Shown here: piece after piece, positions 47,458 through 56,258 of the stretch
Position numbering within the stretch: the first letter of the stretch is position 1
How the letters are laid out: every line of letters starts with the position of its first letter
NCBI RefSeq assembly: GCF_003814005.1
Contig: NZ_CP033898.1
Span: forward strand, 1,488,001 to 1,552,000
DNA from: Corynebacterium pseudopelargi
Lineage (GTDB): Bacteria > Actinomycetota > Actinomycetes > Mycobacteriales > Mycobacteriaceae
Reading direction: 5' to 3'
DNA: 64,000 nt
Made by a program: the position numbers and the translations under genes
The notes under the pieces: model-generated
Databases searched by the model: none
Seen by the model: only the letters and a program-made list of their open reading frames with translations
Told to the model about the DNA's origin: nothing

Positions 47458-47775
47458 CTAGGCCTGGGGTGGCAGTTCGGCCACCATCGGGGCGTCGAAC
47501 TCTTGAGGGCCGAGCTTGGCGGCACCACCGGGAGAGCCGAGATCATCAAAGAAGGCGGCGTTGGCGTCGTTGTAGTCGATCCACTCATCGGGAACATCGT
47601 CTTCGTAGAAGATGGCCTCGACGGGGCAGGCGGGCTCGCAGGCACCGCAGTCGACGCACTCATCGGGGTGGATATAGAGGGAACGCTTGCCCTCATAGAT
47701 GCAATCGACGGGGCACTCTTCTACACAAGAGCGATCCATGACATCAACGCAAGGTTGTGCGATTGTGTACGTCAT
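47458..47775 (-). CDS. fdxA: 7Fe ferredoxin
   Basis: A 105-residue ferredoxin. Cys pattern: C9 and C17...C21 in [19 protein letters not shown], then [12 protein letters not shown], i.e. one [3Fe-4S] and one [4Fe-4S] cluster, as in mycobacterial FdxA/FdxC. It transfers electrons to P450s or other oxidoreductases. The start ATG at 47775 (MTYTIAQPC) follows family alignment; the longer frame to 47838 overlaps the upstream gene. The C-terminal 45 residues are acidic and Pro-rich. Confidence 0.95.
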   Translation of the reverse strand: MTYTIAQPCVDVMDRSCVEECPVDCIYEGKRSLYIHPDECVDCGACEPACPVEAIFYEDDVPDEWIDYNDANAAFFDDLGSPGGAAKLGPQEFDAPMVAELPPQA

Positions 47776-47827
47776 TGAAAGTACAGTCTCCAAATTCCAA
47801 ACAGTTGGCTTAATCTGCCTTATTATG

Positions 47828-48274
47828 TCACTTCGCACGCAGCATAGGCCACACGCCTCCGGCTATGCCAGCAAGAAGTAATAAAATCGAGCGGATTCCT
47901 GGAACTAATACCGTATCGCCTGCACCACCGGTGGCCAACACGAATAAAAAGAACCCCAGCACCCACACCCCAAGCGGAAGAAACTTCCACGGCGATGCAG
48001 GCGCCCAAAGCATTGCGGTTTTGCTTAAGACCAGGTTAAACAGCAACGCAATCACCACCGTATAGGGCACGGGCACACCAGCGATCCAGGTGCCTAGGTA
48101 AATCACTTCTAAAAACACCGAAATCAGCGCGCCAAGGCACAGCCACAACAGGCCGAATGCGGCCTCGGTTTTACTAAAACCCTGGTGCACATAGGCCTGG
48201 CGCTCGCGCCTGGATCCTGTCACCTGCTGCTTGCCCGAATGTTCATCTGTGTGGGGTTGATCCTTGGCGGCCAC
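47828..48274 (-). CDS. Four-helix hypothetical membrane protein
   Basis: A 148-residue protein with a polar N-terminus of 35 residues and four hydrophobic helices (about 38-58, 65-85, 96-114 and 122-142). It starts with GTG immediately after the mshB stop (TAAGTG), with GGAAGGA 6 nt upstream, so it is translationally coupled to mshB. In M. tuberculosis a similar small membrane protein gene (Rv1171) follows mshB. Function unknown. Confidence 0.82.
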   Translation of the reverse strand: MAAKDQPHTDEHSGKQQVTGSRRERQAYVHQGFSKTEAAFGLLWLCLGALISVFLEVIYLGTWIAGVPVPYTVVIALLFNLVLSKTAMLWAPASPWKFLPLGVWVLGFFLFVLATGGAGDTVLVPGIRSILLLLAGIAGGVWPMLRAK

Positions 48275-49162
48275 TTAGAGTCCTTCCATTGGATCATTCG
48301 ATGCGGGCGCTTCGCTAAGGGTGCCGCCGCCAAGGCGATAGTGTTCTTCACGCAACAACGGCTGGGCAATCAAGTTAGAAAGCGCAAATACCGCGGGCAC
48401 CAATTCTGGGTCGTCTACCTGAGCCGTTGCCGCGTGGGGGTTGGTGGCAGAGGTCGTGCCATCGGCAATCCACAACTGAGTCGCGTGCGCCTTCATGCCG
48501 TTGAGTTTTGCCGTCCAGCTTCGTGGATCAAGTGCAACGGTGATATCCACGTCATTGACGCAGGCAAGCTCGCCCGGTAACGCTTCACGCCAACCGTGCG
48601 GAATCTGCGTGATGGCCGCGAGGCCACGATTGAGCATGGTGCGGGAGGTAACGGCCCAAAGGATGCGTGGCACTGGCACTACCTTGGCTGCTTCGTGGGT
48701 GATGTGGTGGGCGCGCACATGATCTGGGTGCCCATATCCCCCATCAGGCCCATAGGTGATCACCAGATCGGGCTGCAGCCTGCGAAAGACTTCTACCAGT
48801 GCCTCCACCGATGCAGGCCCTGAAGAAATAAACGCCCGCTCATGTTCATTTGAGGGCGCACCGATCATGCCGGAATCGCGCCAGGTGCCTGCGCCACCTA
48901 AGAACTCTCCTTGCACGCCGAGTGCTTGCAGTGCCGCGCGCCATTCGCTGATGCGGAAACCGCCGAGTTGATCGGCAGCATCTGCCACCAATCCTTGAAG
49001 GGGCTCGCCGATGACTTCGCCTTCTTCACCCAAGGTGCAGGTAACGACGGTCACTTCAGCACCTCTGGCGGCTAATTGCGCCAGCAGGCCGCCGGTCCAA
49101 ATGGATTCATCATCGGGGTGTGCATGCACTGCCACCACAGATTTTCCTAATAGGTCGCGCAT
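48275..49162 (-). CDS. mshB: N-acetyl-GlcN-Ins deacetylase (mycothiol biosynthesis)
   Basis: A 295-residue zinc deacetylase of the PIG-L/LmbE family. The motif VHAHPDDESIWTGG provides the HPDD(E) metal and catalytic residues, and YGHPDHVRAHHI the third ligand. MshB removes acetyl from 1-O-(GlcNAc)-myo-inositol in the synthesis of mycothiol, the main thiol of Actinobacteria; the related Mca (mycothiol S-conjugate amidase) is an alternative, but the lpqW neighbourhood favours mshB. The start ATG overlaps the lpqW stop (TGATG), giving coupling. Confidence 0.9.
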   Translation of the reverse strand: MRDLLGKSVVAVHAHPDDESIWTGGLLAQLAARGAEVTVVTCTLGEEGEVIGEPLQGLVADAADQLGGFRISEWRAALQALGVQGEFLGGAGTWRDSGMIGAPSNEHERAFISSGPASVEALVEVFRRLQPDLVITYGPDGGYGHPDHVRAHHITHEAAKVVPVPRILWAVTSRTMLNRGLAAITQIPHGWREALPGELACVNDVDITVALDPRSWTAKLNGMKAHATQLWIADGTTSATNPHAATAQVDDPELVPAVFALSNLIAQPLLREEHYRLGGGTLSEAPASNDPMEGL

Positions 49163-50694
49163 CATTGTCCTTTGTTTATGGTCCATTCGGCTAAAGAAGA
49201 TAACCCGGCTGGCCAACGTTCCAGCGAGGGATTCGGCCCAACGATACCCCTGCCCAAAGCCTGCAGGCGCACGTCGCGCACAATCACGGTACTAAGATGC
49301 TCGGCTGCTTCAAGCTCTTTCGCGGCCGCAGCCAAATCCTCGCTCGTGGCTTTCCCTGCAATTACCTGATCAATGATGGCTTCTACCTCCGGTACGCACA
49401 TGGTGGAAAGGTTGGCTGCTACGACCTCGCCGTCACAGTGATACTGATCGCGGTCGATGGCAGGAGTCCAAGTAATGAGCGCATCGAGTTCGCCTTCGGG
49501 CAGGGCGTTTTGGAAAAGATCGGTGGTATCAGAGGTTTCTATGGTGGCAGGAATGTCTGCGTTGCGTAGGACGTCGACAAGCGCCCTGGTGGCGGCCAAA
49601 GCGGCGGGATCGGAAGGATCAACGCCGATCACCACGGGCCTGCCCAAAGATCGCAGTGCCTCCGGTTGAGGCTCAATGGCCTCAAGGGGTTGCTCCACCT
49701 CAAGGGCAGTGCTGCGCCCGGTGGCCAAACGCGCCAGGGTTGCAGGCTCGATCATCGAAGCCAGACTTGCCCGCTGCTCAGTATTGAGCTTGGTGGTGGC
49801 GGTTACCTGCAACCTACGATCCAACACCGTGGTACGCACCTGGGTATCCGGGATGAGCTTGAAGGTGTCGGTGGCGACTTCGGTGGGAGTCATATCCACA
49901 AAACTCAACTGGCCCGAACGAAGCATCTCTGCTGCCTGAGGCAGTGAGCGGACCTCGACAAACTGCAGCGTTTCTACCTGAGCAGGCTTAGCTCCCCAGA
50001 AACGATCATTGCGGTTTAGGGTAATCACCCCGCGGCTGCGATCAACGCTATTGAGCGAAAAGCGCCAACCCGATGCGGGAATATCCTCCCGCAACGCCTG
50101 ATCAAAGCCAGATTCATCCTTGAGCACATGGCTTGGCAGCAGGTTTAAAAACATTGTCTGCCAATGAGCAATCGGCTGATCAAAATCCACAAAGACCGTC
50201 CTGCCACCATTGGCCGAACGAATATCGCTAATGGCCCGGTAGCGTGCGGCATCGAGTGTGCCAGGCGTTTGGGCTACGCCACTGCGCAGATACTCAAAAT
50301 CGGAGACGGTAATTGGGGTGCCATCAGACCATTGGGCCTCAGGGTTGATGTCATAACGAATGGTCAAGGCCGTGTCATCGGCAGGGGTGACGGGCTTGGC
50401 GGATTCTAGAAGATCCTTGTTCATCTGCCCATCAACAAAGGTGCTTGGCAGCACGAGCTGGGCTAAGGTGCGCACGAATTCCGAATCATCAGCCAAAAGG
50501 TGCGGATTCAGCCCCGCATAGATGGGATCAATGCCAACGCTTAAGCGCGCCGGTTCATCGGGGGTTTGTGTAGTGCTGGTGGCAACCGCTTTGCTGGGCC
50601 TGGCTTGTTCTACCGGCGCAGGCCCGGGGTTAGCCGAACATGCAGCAAGCACCGCCGCCAGAGCGAAGATGCTGGTGCGGTGCTTGATTGACAT
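49162..50694 (-). CDS. lpqW: LpqW-like lipoprotein (peptide-binding-protein fold)
   Basis: A 510-residue exported lipoprotein: signal peptide with lipobox LAAC (Cys ~19), a Pro/Thr-rich linker, then an OppA/DppA-type family 5 binding fold (AQWSDGTPITVSDFEYL; RSANGGRTVFVDFDQP). Position next to mshB and typA matches LpqW (Rv1166), which in mycobacteria and C. glutamicum controls lipomannan/lipoarabinomannan synthesis rather than importing peptide. TAAAAT ends 8 nt before the ATG, so the mRNA is probably leaderless. No permease genes are adjacent, in keeping with a regulatory role. Confidence 0.85.
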   Translation of the reverse strand: MSIKHRTSIFALAAVLAACSANPGPAPVEQARPSKAVATSTTQTPDEPARLSVGIDPIYAGLNPHLLADDSEFVRTLAQLVLPSTFVDGQMNKDLLESAKPVTPADDTALTIRYDINPEAQWSDGTPITVSDFEYLRSGVAQTPGTLDAARYRAISDIRSANGGRTVFVDFDQPIAHWQTMFLNLLPSHVLKDESGFDQALREDIPASGWRFSLNSVDRSRGVITLNRNDRFWGAKPAQVETLQFVEVRSLPQAAEMLRSGQLSFVDMTPTEVATDTFKLIPDTQVRTTVLDRRLQVTATTKLNTEQRASLASMIEPATLARLATGRSTALEVEQPLEAIEPQPEALRSLGRPVVIGVDPSDPAALAATRALVDVLRNADIPATIETSDTTDLFQNALPEGELDALITWTPAIDRDQYHCDGEVVAANLSTMCVPEVEAIIDQVIAGKATSEDLAAAAKELEAAEHLSTVIVRDVRLQALGRGIVGPNPSLERWPAGLSSLAEWTINKGQ

Positions 50695-50702
50695 GAAGAT
50701 AG

Positions 50703-50708
50703 ATTTTA
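50703..50708 (-). promoter_or_regulatory. -10 element (TAAAAT) for leaderless lpqW
   Basis: TAAAAT followed by 8 nt and the ATG at 50694. No Shine-Dalgarno sequence. Confidence 0.55.
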
Positions 50709-50758
50709 GCGCAGCGCAAGGCTCAAAACCTTTAGGGCTTTGAGCAGCGTTGGTGCTG

Positions 50759-52669
50759 CTACTTATTGCGTGCCTTTTCGCGCGAACGGGCGCGGGCGCG
50801 TTCGGTAGCGTTCAGGATCACCTTGCGCACGCGCAGCGTCTCGGGGGTTACCTCAACGCATTCATCTTGACCACAGAACTCCATGGCCTCGTCCAAAGAA
50901 AGCGAACGTGCCTTGGCCAAGGTGACGGTGGCATCGGCGGTAGCAGAGCGCATATTGGTGAGCTTCTTTTCGCGCGTGATGTTGATATCCATATCCTCAT
51001 CACGGTTATTGGCGCCCACAACCATGCCCTCATAAGCCTCGGTGCCTGGCTCCACAAAGAAGGAACCGCGATCAGCCAATTGCATCAGTGCATAGGCGGT
51101 GATCTGTCCGGAACGGTCTGCAACCAAAGAGCCGGTGGCGCGATCTTTAATCTCGCCAGCCCAAGGCTCAAGGCCTTCGGAGTAGTGGTTGGCAATACCG
51201 GTGCCGCGGGTTTCCGTCATGAACGTGGTGCGGAAGCCGATCAGGCCGCGGGCAGGAACCTTAAATTCCATGCGCACCCAATCATCGGAGATGTTGTCCA
51301 TGGCCACCATCTGTCCCTTGCGCGAAGCCATCAACTGCGTCACAGCACCCTGGTATTCGCTGGGCACGTCGATCACCATGTGCTCATAGGGCTCATAGAG
51401 CTTGCCGTCGATTTCCTGGGTCACTACCTGTGGCTTGCCCACGGTAAGTTCGAAGCCTTCGCGGCGCATCGTTTCTACCAACACCGACAACGCCATCTCG
51501 CCACGGCCTTGAACTTCCCAGGCATCGGGGCGCTCGGTGGGCAGCACGCGCAGGGACACGTTACCGATGAGCTCTTGATCAAGGCGAGCCTTGACCATGC
51601 GTGCGGTGAGCTTATCGCCACCACCGCGGCCAGCCAGCGGCGAGGTGTTCACGCCGATGGTCATGGAGATCGCTGGCTCATCGACGGTGATGCGCGGCAG
51701 CGGGTTGGGGTGCTCGGGATCTGCGAGGGTATCGCCGATCATCACATTGTCAATGCCGGAAATAGCGGCAATATCGCCTGCTACAACCTCATCGGCAGGA
51801 ACGCGGGTCACGCCAACGGTGCGCAGCAGCTCTGCAATCTTGGCGGTCTTGGTGTGCTGATTGCCCTCTTCGTCATAGTGAATCCAGGCAACCTGCTGGC
51901 CCTTTTTCACGCTGCCGGAGTGCACACGGATCAAGCCGATGCGCCCCAGGAAGGAAGAGGAGTCCAGGTTGGTCACGTGCGCCTGCAGCGGACCATCGAT
52001 ATCGGCGGTGGGTTCGGGCATGACGTCGTAGATCACGTCGAACAGTGCCTGCAGATCTTCTGCATCCGGCACGTTGCCATTGCCCGGGTTCTCGGTCGAG
52101 GCCTTGCCCTCGCGCCCGGAGGCATAGAGCACGGGCAGATCGAGGAGGTTTTCTGCAGCTTCGGCAGCCTCTGGATCATCAATGGCGCTAGCGAGTTCGA
52201 GCAGGAGATCGTGGGCTTCTTCCACCACTTCATCGATGCGGGCATCTGGGCGGTCAGTCTTGTTGACCAAGATGATCACCGGCATTTTGGCAGCAAGTGC
52301 CTTGCCAAGCACGAAGCGGGTTTGCGGCAGCGGACCTTCGGATGCGTCGATCAGCAGCACCACGCCATCGACCATGGAAAGCGCGCGTTCTACCTCGCCA
52401 CCGAAGTCGGCGTGGCCGGGGGTGTCGATGACGTTGATCACGAGATCGTTGCCGTCTTTGCCAGCGCCCTGGCGTCGAATAGCGGTGTTCTTAGCCAGGA
52501 TGGTGATGCCCTTTTCCTTTTCCAGGTCCCCGGAATCCATCACACGATCAACGACTTCTGCGTGGGCATCGAATGCCCCGGACTGACGCAGCATTGCGTC
52601 GACAAGCGTGGTTTTGCCGTGGTCAACGTGCGCGACGATGGCAACATTGCGGAATTCTGGACGGGTCAA
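50759..52669 (-). CDS. typA: Translational GTPase TypA/BipA
   Basis: A 636-residue EF-G-like GTPase. G motifs: VAHVDHGKTTLVD (G1), a G2 Thr in KGITI, DTPGHADFGGEV (G3) and VNKTDRPDAR (G4). EF-G-like domain II and the BipA-specific C-terminal region follow; the end is Arg-rich. BipA assists 50S assembly and translation under stress. The start is a TTG at 52669 (TRPEFRNVAIV): AGGAG lies 7 nt before it, and the open frame further upstream has no support. The SD is part of the perfect palindrome AGGAGATCTCCT. Confidence 0.94.
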   Translation of the reverse strand: MTRPEFRNVAIVAHVDHGKTTLVDAMLRQSGAFDAHAEVVDRVMDSGDLEKEKGITILAKNTAIRRQGAGKDGNDLVINVIDTPGHADFGGEVERALSMVDGVVLLIDASEGPLPQTRFVLGKALAAKMPVIILVNKTDRPDARIDEVVEEAHDLLLELASAIDDPEAAEAAENLLDLPVLYASGREGKASTENPGNGNVPDAEDLQALFDVIYDVMPEPTADIDGPLQAHVTNLDSSSFLGRIGLIRVHSGSVKKGQQVAWIHYDEEGNQHTKTAKIAELLRTVGVTRVPADEVVAGDIAAISGIDNVMIGDTLADPEHPNPLPRITVDEPAISMTIGVNTSPLAGRGGGDKLTARMVKARLDQELIGNVSLRVLPTERPDAWEVQGRGEMALSVLVETMRREGFELTVGKPQVVTQEIDGKLYEPYEHMVIDVPSEYQGAVTQLMASRKGQMVAMDNISDDWVRMEFKVPARGLIGFRTTFMTETRGTGIANHYSEGLEPWAGEIKDRATGSLVADRSGQITAYALMQLADRGSFFVEPGTEAYEGMVVGANNRDEDMDINITREKKLTNMRSATADATVTLAKARSLSLDEAMEFCGQDECVEVTPETLRVRKVILNATERARARSREKARNK

Positions 52670-52681
52670 AGGAGATCTCCT
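52670..52681 (-). promoter_or_regulatory. Palindromic ribosome-binding site before the TTG start of typA
   Basis: The 12-bp perfect palindrome AGGAGATCTCCT abuts the TTG start codon. Its AGGAG half serves as Shine-Dalgarno at 7 nt and decides the start. Confidence 0.6.
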
Positions 52682-52918
52682 GGGGTTTAGCTGCTGCACC
52701 CGATGGATCGTGGGCGCAGGTGTACAGCGTTTCAACAGTACTGCACCGTGGGTACAAGTGCACCTTTTCTCAAATTTTCCCGCGCAGGTTCGGGGGCCAA
52801 ATCGTGCTTTTCTCGTCTCCTACTAGGGCTTGCCAGAAGCTTGTCGACGCTCCACCCCAGCGAATTAACGTGGCGGGGTTATAGGGAGTGCTGCCTTGAA
52901 GTTCGGGCTTTAATTATT

Positions 52919-52946
52919 GCGGCCTTGTTTTCTAAAACAAGGCCGC
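52919..52946. other. Orphan 12-bp hairpin
   Basis: GCGGCCTTGTTT (52919-52930), a 4-nt loop TCTA, AAACAAGGCCGC (52935-52946). It is not followed by a T-tract on the plus strand; on the minus strand it runs into AATAATTAAAG. It lies about 320 nt before the next gene and 240 nt from typA, so it is not obviously a terminator of either. Confidence 0.7.
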
Positions 52947-53134
52947 TTACTTGACTGTAGATATGTTTCTGCACAAATTTTTCTTGGGCGTACTTGTTGT
53001 GATGCTTAAGTTGATTGGCAAGGGCGCGAAGGACTGCTAAGCTGCTCAAAAAGTAACGAATTGATAACAATGCTGTGATTTTCCTGGTAGTGGCGTTTTT
53101 GACTCATCTGGCGAAACTTGCAGCGCTTCCCGTC

Positions 53135-53162
53135 TTGACATGCGCAAACGTGGGGCTATTGT
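53135..53162 (+). promoter_or_regulatory. Sigma-A type promoter for the secreted-protein gene
   Basis: TTGACA (53135-53140), a 16-nt spacer and TATTGT (53157-53162), about 100 nt upstream of the GTG at 53265. The leader contains no further obvious structure. Confidence 0.55.
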
Positions 53163-53264
53163 TACTTGAGTACGCTTGTGTGACTAAAGAGTTGGAGACA
53201 CGCCGAGAGAATTCTCAAAATCTCCTGTCAACACTCACACCCTGACTTCTAGGAAAGGCACACC

Positions 53265-53933
53265 GTGACCCTTCTTTCTCGAAAGGCGCTTGCTGCCGCC
53301 GCCATGGCGCTGAGCCTCGGCTTTGGCTCTGCACCCGTGGTGCAGGCAGCCCCACTATTTCCCGTTGAGGATCTCGGTTTGCCCATCGACAACCTGGGCC
53401 GGCCAAAGCAAGAAGTGCTCGACGCCGCCAAGGACTTCGCCCAAAAGCTGCCCGAGCAGCAGCGCGAACAGCTCCTCGCCGCCATCCGCTTCTACGAAGG
53501 CCCCAGCAGGTCCAACACCCTCCTGCCCGATAATGCACCGGTATTTACCCAGTTTTTCTGGCCGGTGGTAGCCGGCAAGTGCATCGACGGCAAGTTCGAT
53601 TCCACCGGCACCGCCATCGCCGTGGCAGGCCCTGCACCAATCCCCGCACCCAAGCCCGGTGTGGGAGAAGCCACCTTCGTGTTCACCGCGTTGGGCACCC
53701 GCCCCCTTGCAGGCGAACAGAACATGAATGTGCACTGGTTTAATATCGACACCCTCAAAGGTGGCACCACCAAGCTTGGCGATCACGGCATTAACCCCCA
53801 AGGCCCATCCACTGTGTCTGGCAAAGCCGAAACCGGACGCGGCCGCGTGGTGGCCTTGCTCGAGGGAACCGTGGGCACCCAGGATGGTCCTTGCAACTAC
53901 TTCCCCACCACGGCAGCGTTTGTGGTGATGTAA
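53265..53933 (+). CDS. Secreted hypothetical protein
   Basis: A 222-residue protein with a clear Sec signal peptide: basic MTLLSRKA, a hydrophobic core and a VQA|AP cleavage site near residue 28. The mature part starts with a helical segment (EVLDAAKDFAQKLPEQQREQLLAAIRF), then a beta-rich domain with two Cys (AGKCIDGKF and GPCNYF) that could form a disulfide. No catalytic motif is recognised. GTG start with AGGAAAGG upstream. The next gene starts on the base after its stop (TAA-ATG), so the two are co-expressed. Confidence 0.85.
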   Translation: MTLLSRKALAAAAMALSLGFGSAPVVQAAPLFPVEDLGLPIDNLGRPKQEVLDAAKDFAQKLPEQQREQLLAAIRFYEGPSRSNTLLPDNAPVFTQFFWPVVAGKCIDGKFDSTGTAIAVAGPAPIPAPKPGVGEATFVFTALGTRPLAGEQNMNVHWFNIDTLKGGTTKLGDHGINPQGPSTVSGKAETGRGRVVALLEGTVGTQDGPCNYFPTTAAFVVM

Positions 53934-54470
53934 ATGGTGGATCTGCACCCGGTAAAAAGCGAGTCCTTTGACACGACTGCGTCTTTAAACACCGACCCCA
54001 AAGGTTTTCTGCGCCAGGTTGATACCTTCAAAGAAACCGAGTTTGGCCTCTACATGGCCAGAGGTGCAGATCACCCACGCTTTGGTTACCTCGAATCCTG
54101 GCTCCTGCCCGACCTCGGCCTGCGTGCCAATATCTTCCACTTCCGCGATGGTGTGGATGCACGCATGGACTTCTACTTCGATATCGCCGATATCTCTAAA
54201 TCCGAAGGCGTGTGGCACACCCGCGATCTGTATGTAGACCTGGTAAGCGTGTGCGGCGAGCCCGTGAAGGTGATGGATATTGATGAGCTCGCCGCTGCCA
54301 CCAGCGAAGGCCTGATCAGTGCCGACGAGGCCGAGCGCGCCATCGACGCCACCCTGGCAGCCGTAGAGGGCATTACCCGCCACAGCGACGATCCAATGGC
54401 TTGGCTAGCCTCCATGGGCATCAGCCTGGATTGGGCCGAGCATGTAGATCTCATGCCCGCAGGCTCTTAA
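53934..54470 (+). CDS. DUF402-family protein
   Basis: A 178-residue protein with DUF402 features: MDFYFDIADISKSEGVWHTRDLYVDLVS (the conserved block, about residues 80-107), an acidic hinge and KVMDIDELAAATSEGLISADEAERA. DUF402 proteins elsewhere are nucleoside di- and triphosphate phosphatases with a barrel fold; whether this one has that activity is unknown. Translation is coupled to the secreted-protein gene; the two products act in different compartments, so the link is unclear. Confidence 0.83.
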   Translation: MVDLHPVKSESFDTTASLNTDPKGFLRQVDTFKETEFGLYMARGADHPRFGYLESWLLPDLGLRANIFHFRDGVDARMDFYFDIADISKSEGVWHTRDLYVDLVSVCGEPVKVMDIDELAAATSEGLISADEAERAIDATLAAVEGITRHSDDPMAWLASMGISLDWAEHVDLMPAGS

Positions 54471-54525
54471 ACACTCCGGCACGCAATCACACCGGAGAAA
54501 CCGAACAGCTATATAGGCCCATGCT

Positions 54526-54560
54526 CAAAGGGGGCGCAACGTACTGTTGCGCCCCCTTTG
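54526..54560. terminator. Bidirectional terminator between DUF402 gene and oppDF
   Basis: A 15-bp perfect stem, CAAAGGGGGCGCAAC (54526-54540) with GTTGCGCCCCCTTTG (54546-54560) and loop GTACT. It lies between convergent genes. Confidence 0.85.
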
Positions 54561-54593
54561 GTGCTTATATCCAAGCAGGTCTGCGGTGGTGTT

Positions 54594-56258
54594 TTAGAGC
54601 AGACCCAAACCTGGCACGGAGTTGATCAGATCCCTGGTGTATTCCTGCTGCGGATCAGCAAAGATCTGATCGGTGGTGCCGCGTTCCACCAAACGACCCT
54701 GCTCCATCACCACGACCTCATCTGCGGTTTGGCGTACCACAGCAAGGTCGTGGGTGATAAAGAGGTAGCTCAAGTGGAGTTCTTCTTGCAATTCTGTGAG
54801 CAACTGCAAGATCTGGTGCTGCACCAGCACGTCGAGTGCCGATACGGCCTCATCTAACACCACCACTTCTGGGTTGAGTGCAAGGGCTCTGGCCACCGCG
54901 ATGCGCTGGCGTTGGCCACCTGAGAGCTCATTGGGGTATCGGCGCATGGCCGAGCGAGGCATGGCCACCATATCCAGCAACTCCGCTACGCGCTGTTCAC
55001 GCTCTTTGCGGTTGCCAACCTTGTGCACCACCAAGGGCTCTTCGATGCAGCGATAGATCGAATACATCGGGTCCAAGGAGCCATAGGGGTTTTGGAACAC
55101 CACCTGCAGCTTGCGGCGCATATCAAAGGTTTCTTTGCCGCTGAGCTTGGTGATGTCTTTGCCCTTATACAGCACCCTGCCGCTAGTGGGTTCGAGCAGC
55201 TTGAGAATCATATTGGCCACGGTGGATTTACCCGAACCGGATTCGCCCACGATAGCGAGCGTGGTGCCTTCGCGTAGCCCGAAACTTACGTCATCTACTG
55301 CGCGGAGTTCTTTCTTTGCACCGCGTGCACCGCGCACATCAAAGACCTTAGTAAGGTGCTCAACTTTGATCACATCTGCTGCTTCAACATCGTGCTCAGC
55401 CACCAACACTTCTTCTGCCTGTACGCCGGCGGCCTTGGCCGATTGGATGCGCGAAGAAGCAAGCGACGGTGCTGCATTGACAAGACGTTGGGTATAGGGG
55501 TGCTGGGGATCGCGCAGGATCTCAAGCGAAGGGCCAGATTCCACGATGCGCCCGCGGTGCATCACCACAAGGTGTTCGGCGCGCTCTGCTGCAAGGCCAA
55601 GATCGTGGGTAATAAACAGCACCGCGGTGCCGAGGTCCTTGGTTAAGGTGCCCAGGTGATCCAGGATTCGTTTTTGCACCGTCACGTCAAGCGCCGAGGT
55701 TGGTTCGTCAGCGATGAGCAGGCGCGGACGGGCTGCAAGGCCCATACCGATCAAGGCGCGTTGGCGCATACCGCCGGAAAATTCATGCGGGTACTGCTTG
55801 GCGCGGCGTTCTGCGTCGGGAAGCCCTGCCTCTTCAAGCAATTGGGTGACAGCCGCATCCATTTCGGAGGCCTTGACTACGTTGTTTGCCTTGAGTGCCT
55901 CTTTGATCTGCGTGCCAATTTTCCACACAGGATTGAGGTTGCTCATTGGATCTTGAGGCACCAGGCCAATCATGGACCCACGATATTCCTGCATCTGCTT
56001 ATCGTTAAGCCCGGTGATGTCTTTGCCTTCAAAGCGAATCTTGCCCTTGGTTACCTTTCCGGTTCCAGGCAACAGTCCGATGATGGCCATAGCGGTGGTG
56101 GATTTACCCGAACCCGATTCACCCACGATGGCCACTGATTGGCCGGGGTAGATCTTTAAGTTCGCACCACGTACCGCCTCGACGGTGCCGGTGGAAGACT
56201 CGAAGGCGATGTGGAGATCTTCGAGCTCGAGTAGTGGGGATGGTTGCTGCGTAGTCAT
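54594..56258 (-). CDS. oppDF: Oligopeptide/dipeptide ABC transporter, fused double ATPase
   Basis: A 554-residue protein with two full ABC ATPase domains: NBD1 VGESGSGKSTTAM (~49), FSGGMRQRALIG and LLIADEPTSALD; NBD2 VGESGSGKSTVANM (~345), LSGGQRQRIAVARAL and VVVLDEAVSALD. Each is followed by a peptide-transporter C-terminal extension (DPQHPYTQRLVNAAP; DPQQEYTRDLINSVPG). Corresponds to OppD plus OppF. The catalytic residue after Walker B is Glu in both sites. ATG directly after the oppC stop. It powers peptide uptake with OppA, B and C encoded upstream on the same strand. Confidence 0.93.
   Translation of the reverse strand: MTTQQPSPLLELEDLHIAFESSTGTVEAVRGANLKIYPGQSVAIVGESGSGKSTTAMAIIGLLPGTGKVTKGKIRFEGKDITGLNDKQMQEYRGSMIGLVPQDPMSNLNPVWKIGTQIKEALKANNVVKASEMDAAVTQLLEEAGLPDAERRAKQYPHEFSGGMRQRALIGMGLAARPRLLIADEPTSALDVTVQKRILDHLGTLTKDLGTAVLFITHDLGLAAERAEHLVVMHRGRIVESGPSLEILRDPQHPYTQRLVNAAPSLASSRIQSAKAAGVQAEEVLVAEHDVEAADVIKVEHLTKVFDVRGARGAKKELRAVDDVSFGLREGTTLAIVGESGSGKSTVANMILKLLEPTSGRVLYKGKDITKLSGKETFDMRRKLQVVFQNPYGSLDPMYSIYRCIEEPLVVHKVGNRKEREQRVAELLDMVAMPRSAMRRYPNELSGGQRQRIAVARALALNPEVVVLDEAVSALDVLVQHQILQLLTELQEELHLSYLFITHDLAVVRQTADEVVVMEQGRLVERGTTDQIFADPQQEYTRDLINSVPGLGLL

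Larger units (their letters stand above)
52670..53264. other. Long intergenic region between typA and the secreted-protein gene
   Basis: 595 nt without a convincing gene. Contents: the palindromic SD of typA (52670-52681); an orphan hairpin (52919-52946); A/T-rich sequence; and a promoter for the plus-strand gene (53135-53162). A 63-codon minus frame (52879-53070) has no RBS. No tRNA fold was recognised. Confidence 0.6.

Noticed and set aside
50750..52690. A 646-codon plus-strand frame mirroring typA
   Set aside because: It covers typA almost exactly in antisense. TypA has all GTPase motifs, and the antisense product has none.
52879..53070. 63-codon minus-strand frame in the typA-secreted protein gap
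   Set aside because: It has no SD and no promoter, includes the orphan hairpin inside its frame, and the product is not recognised.
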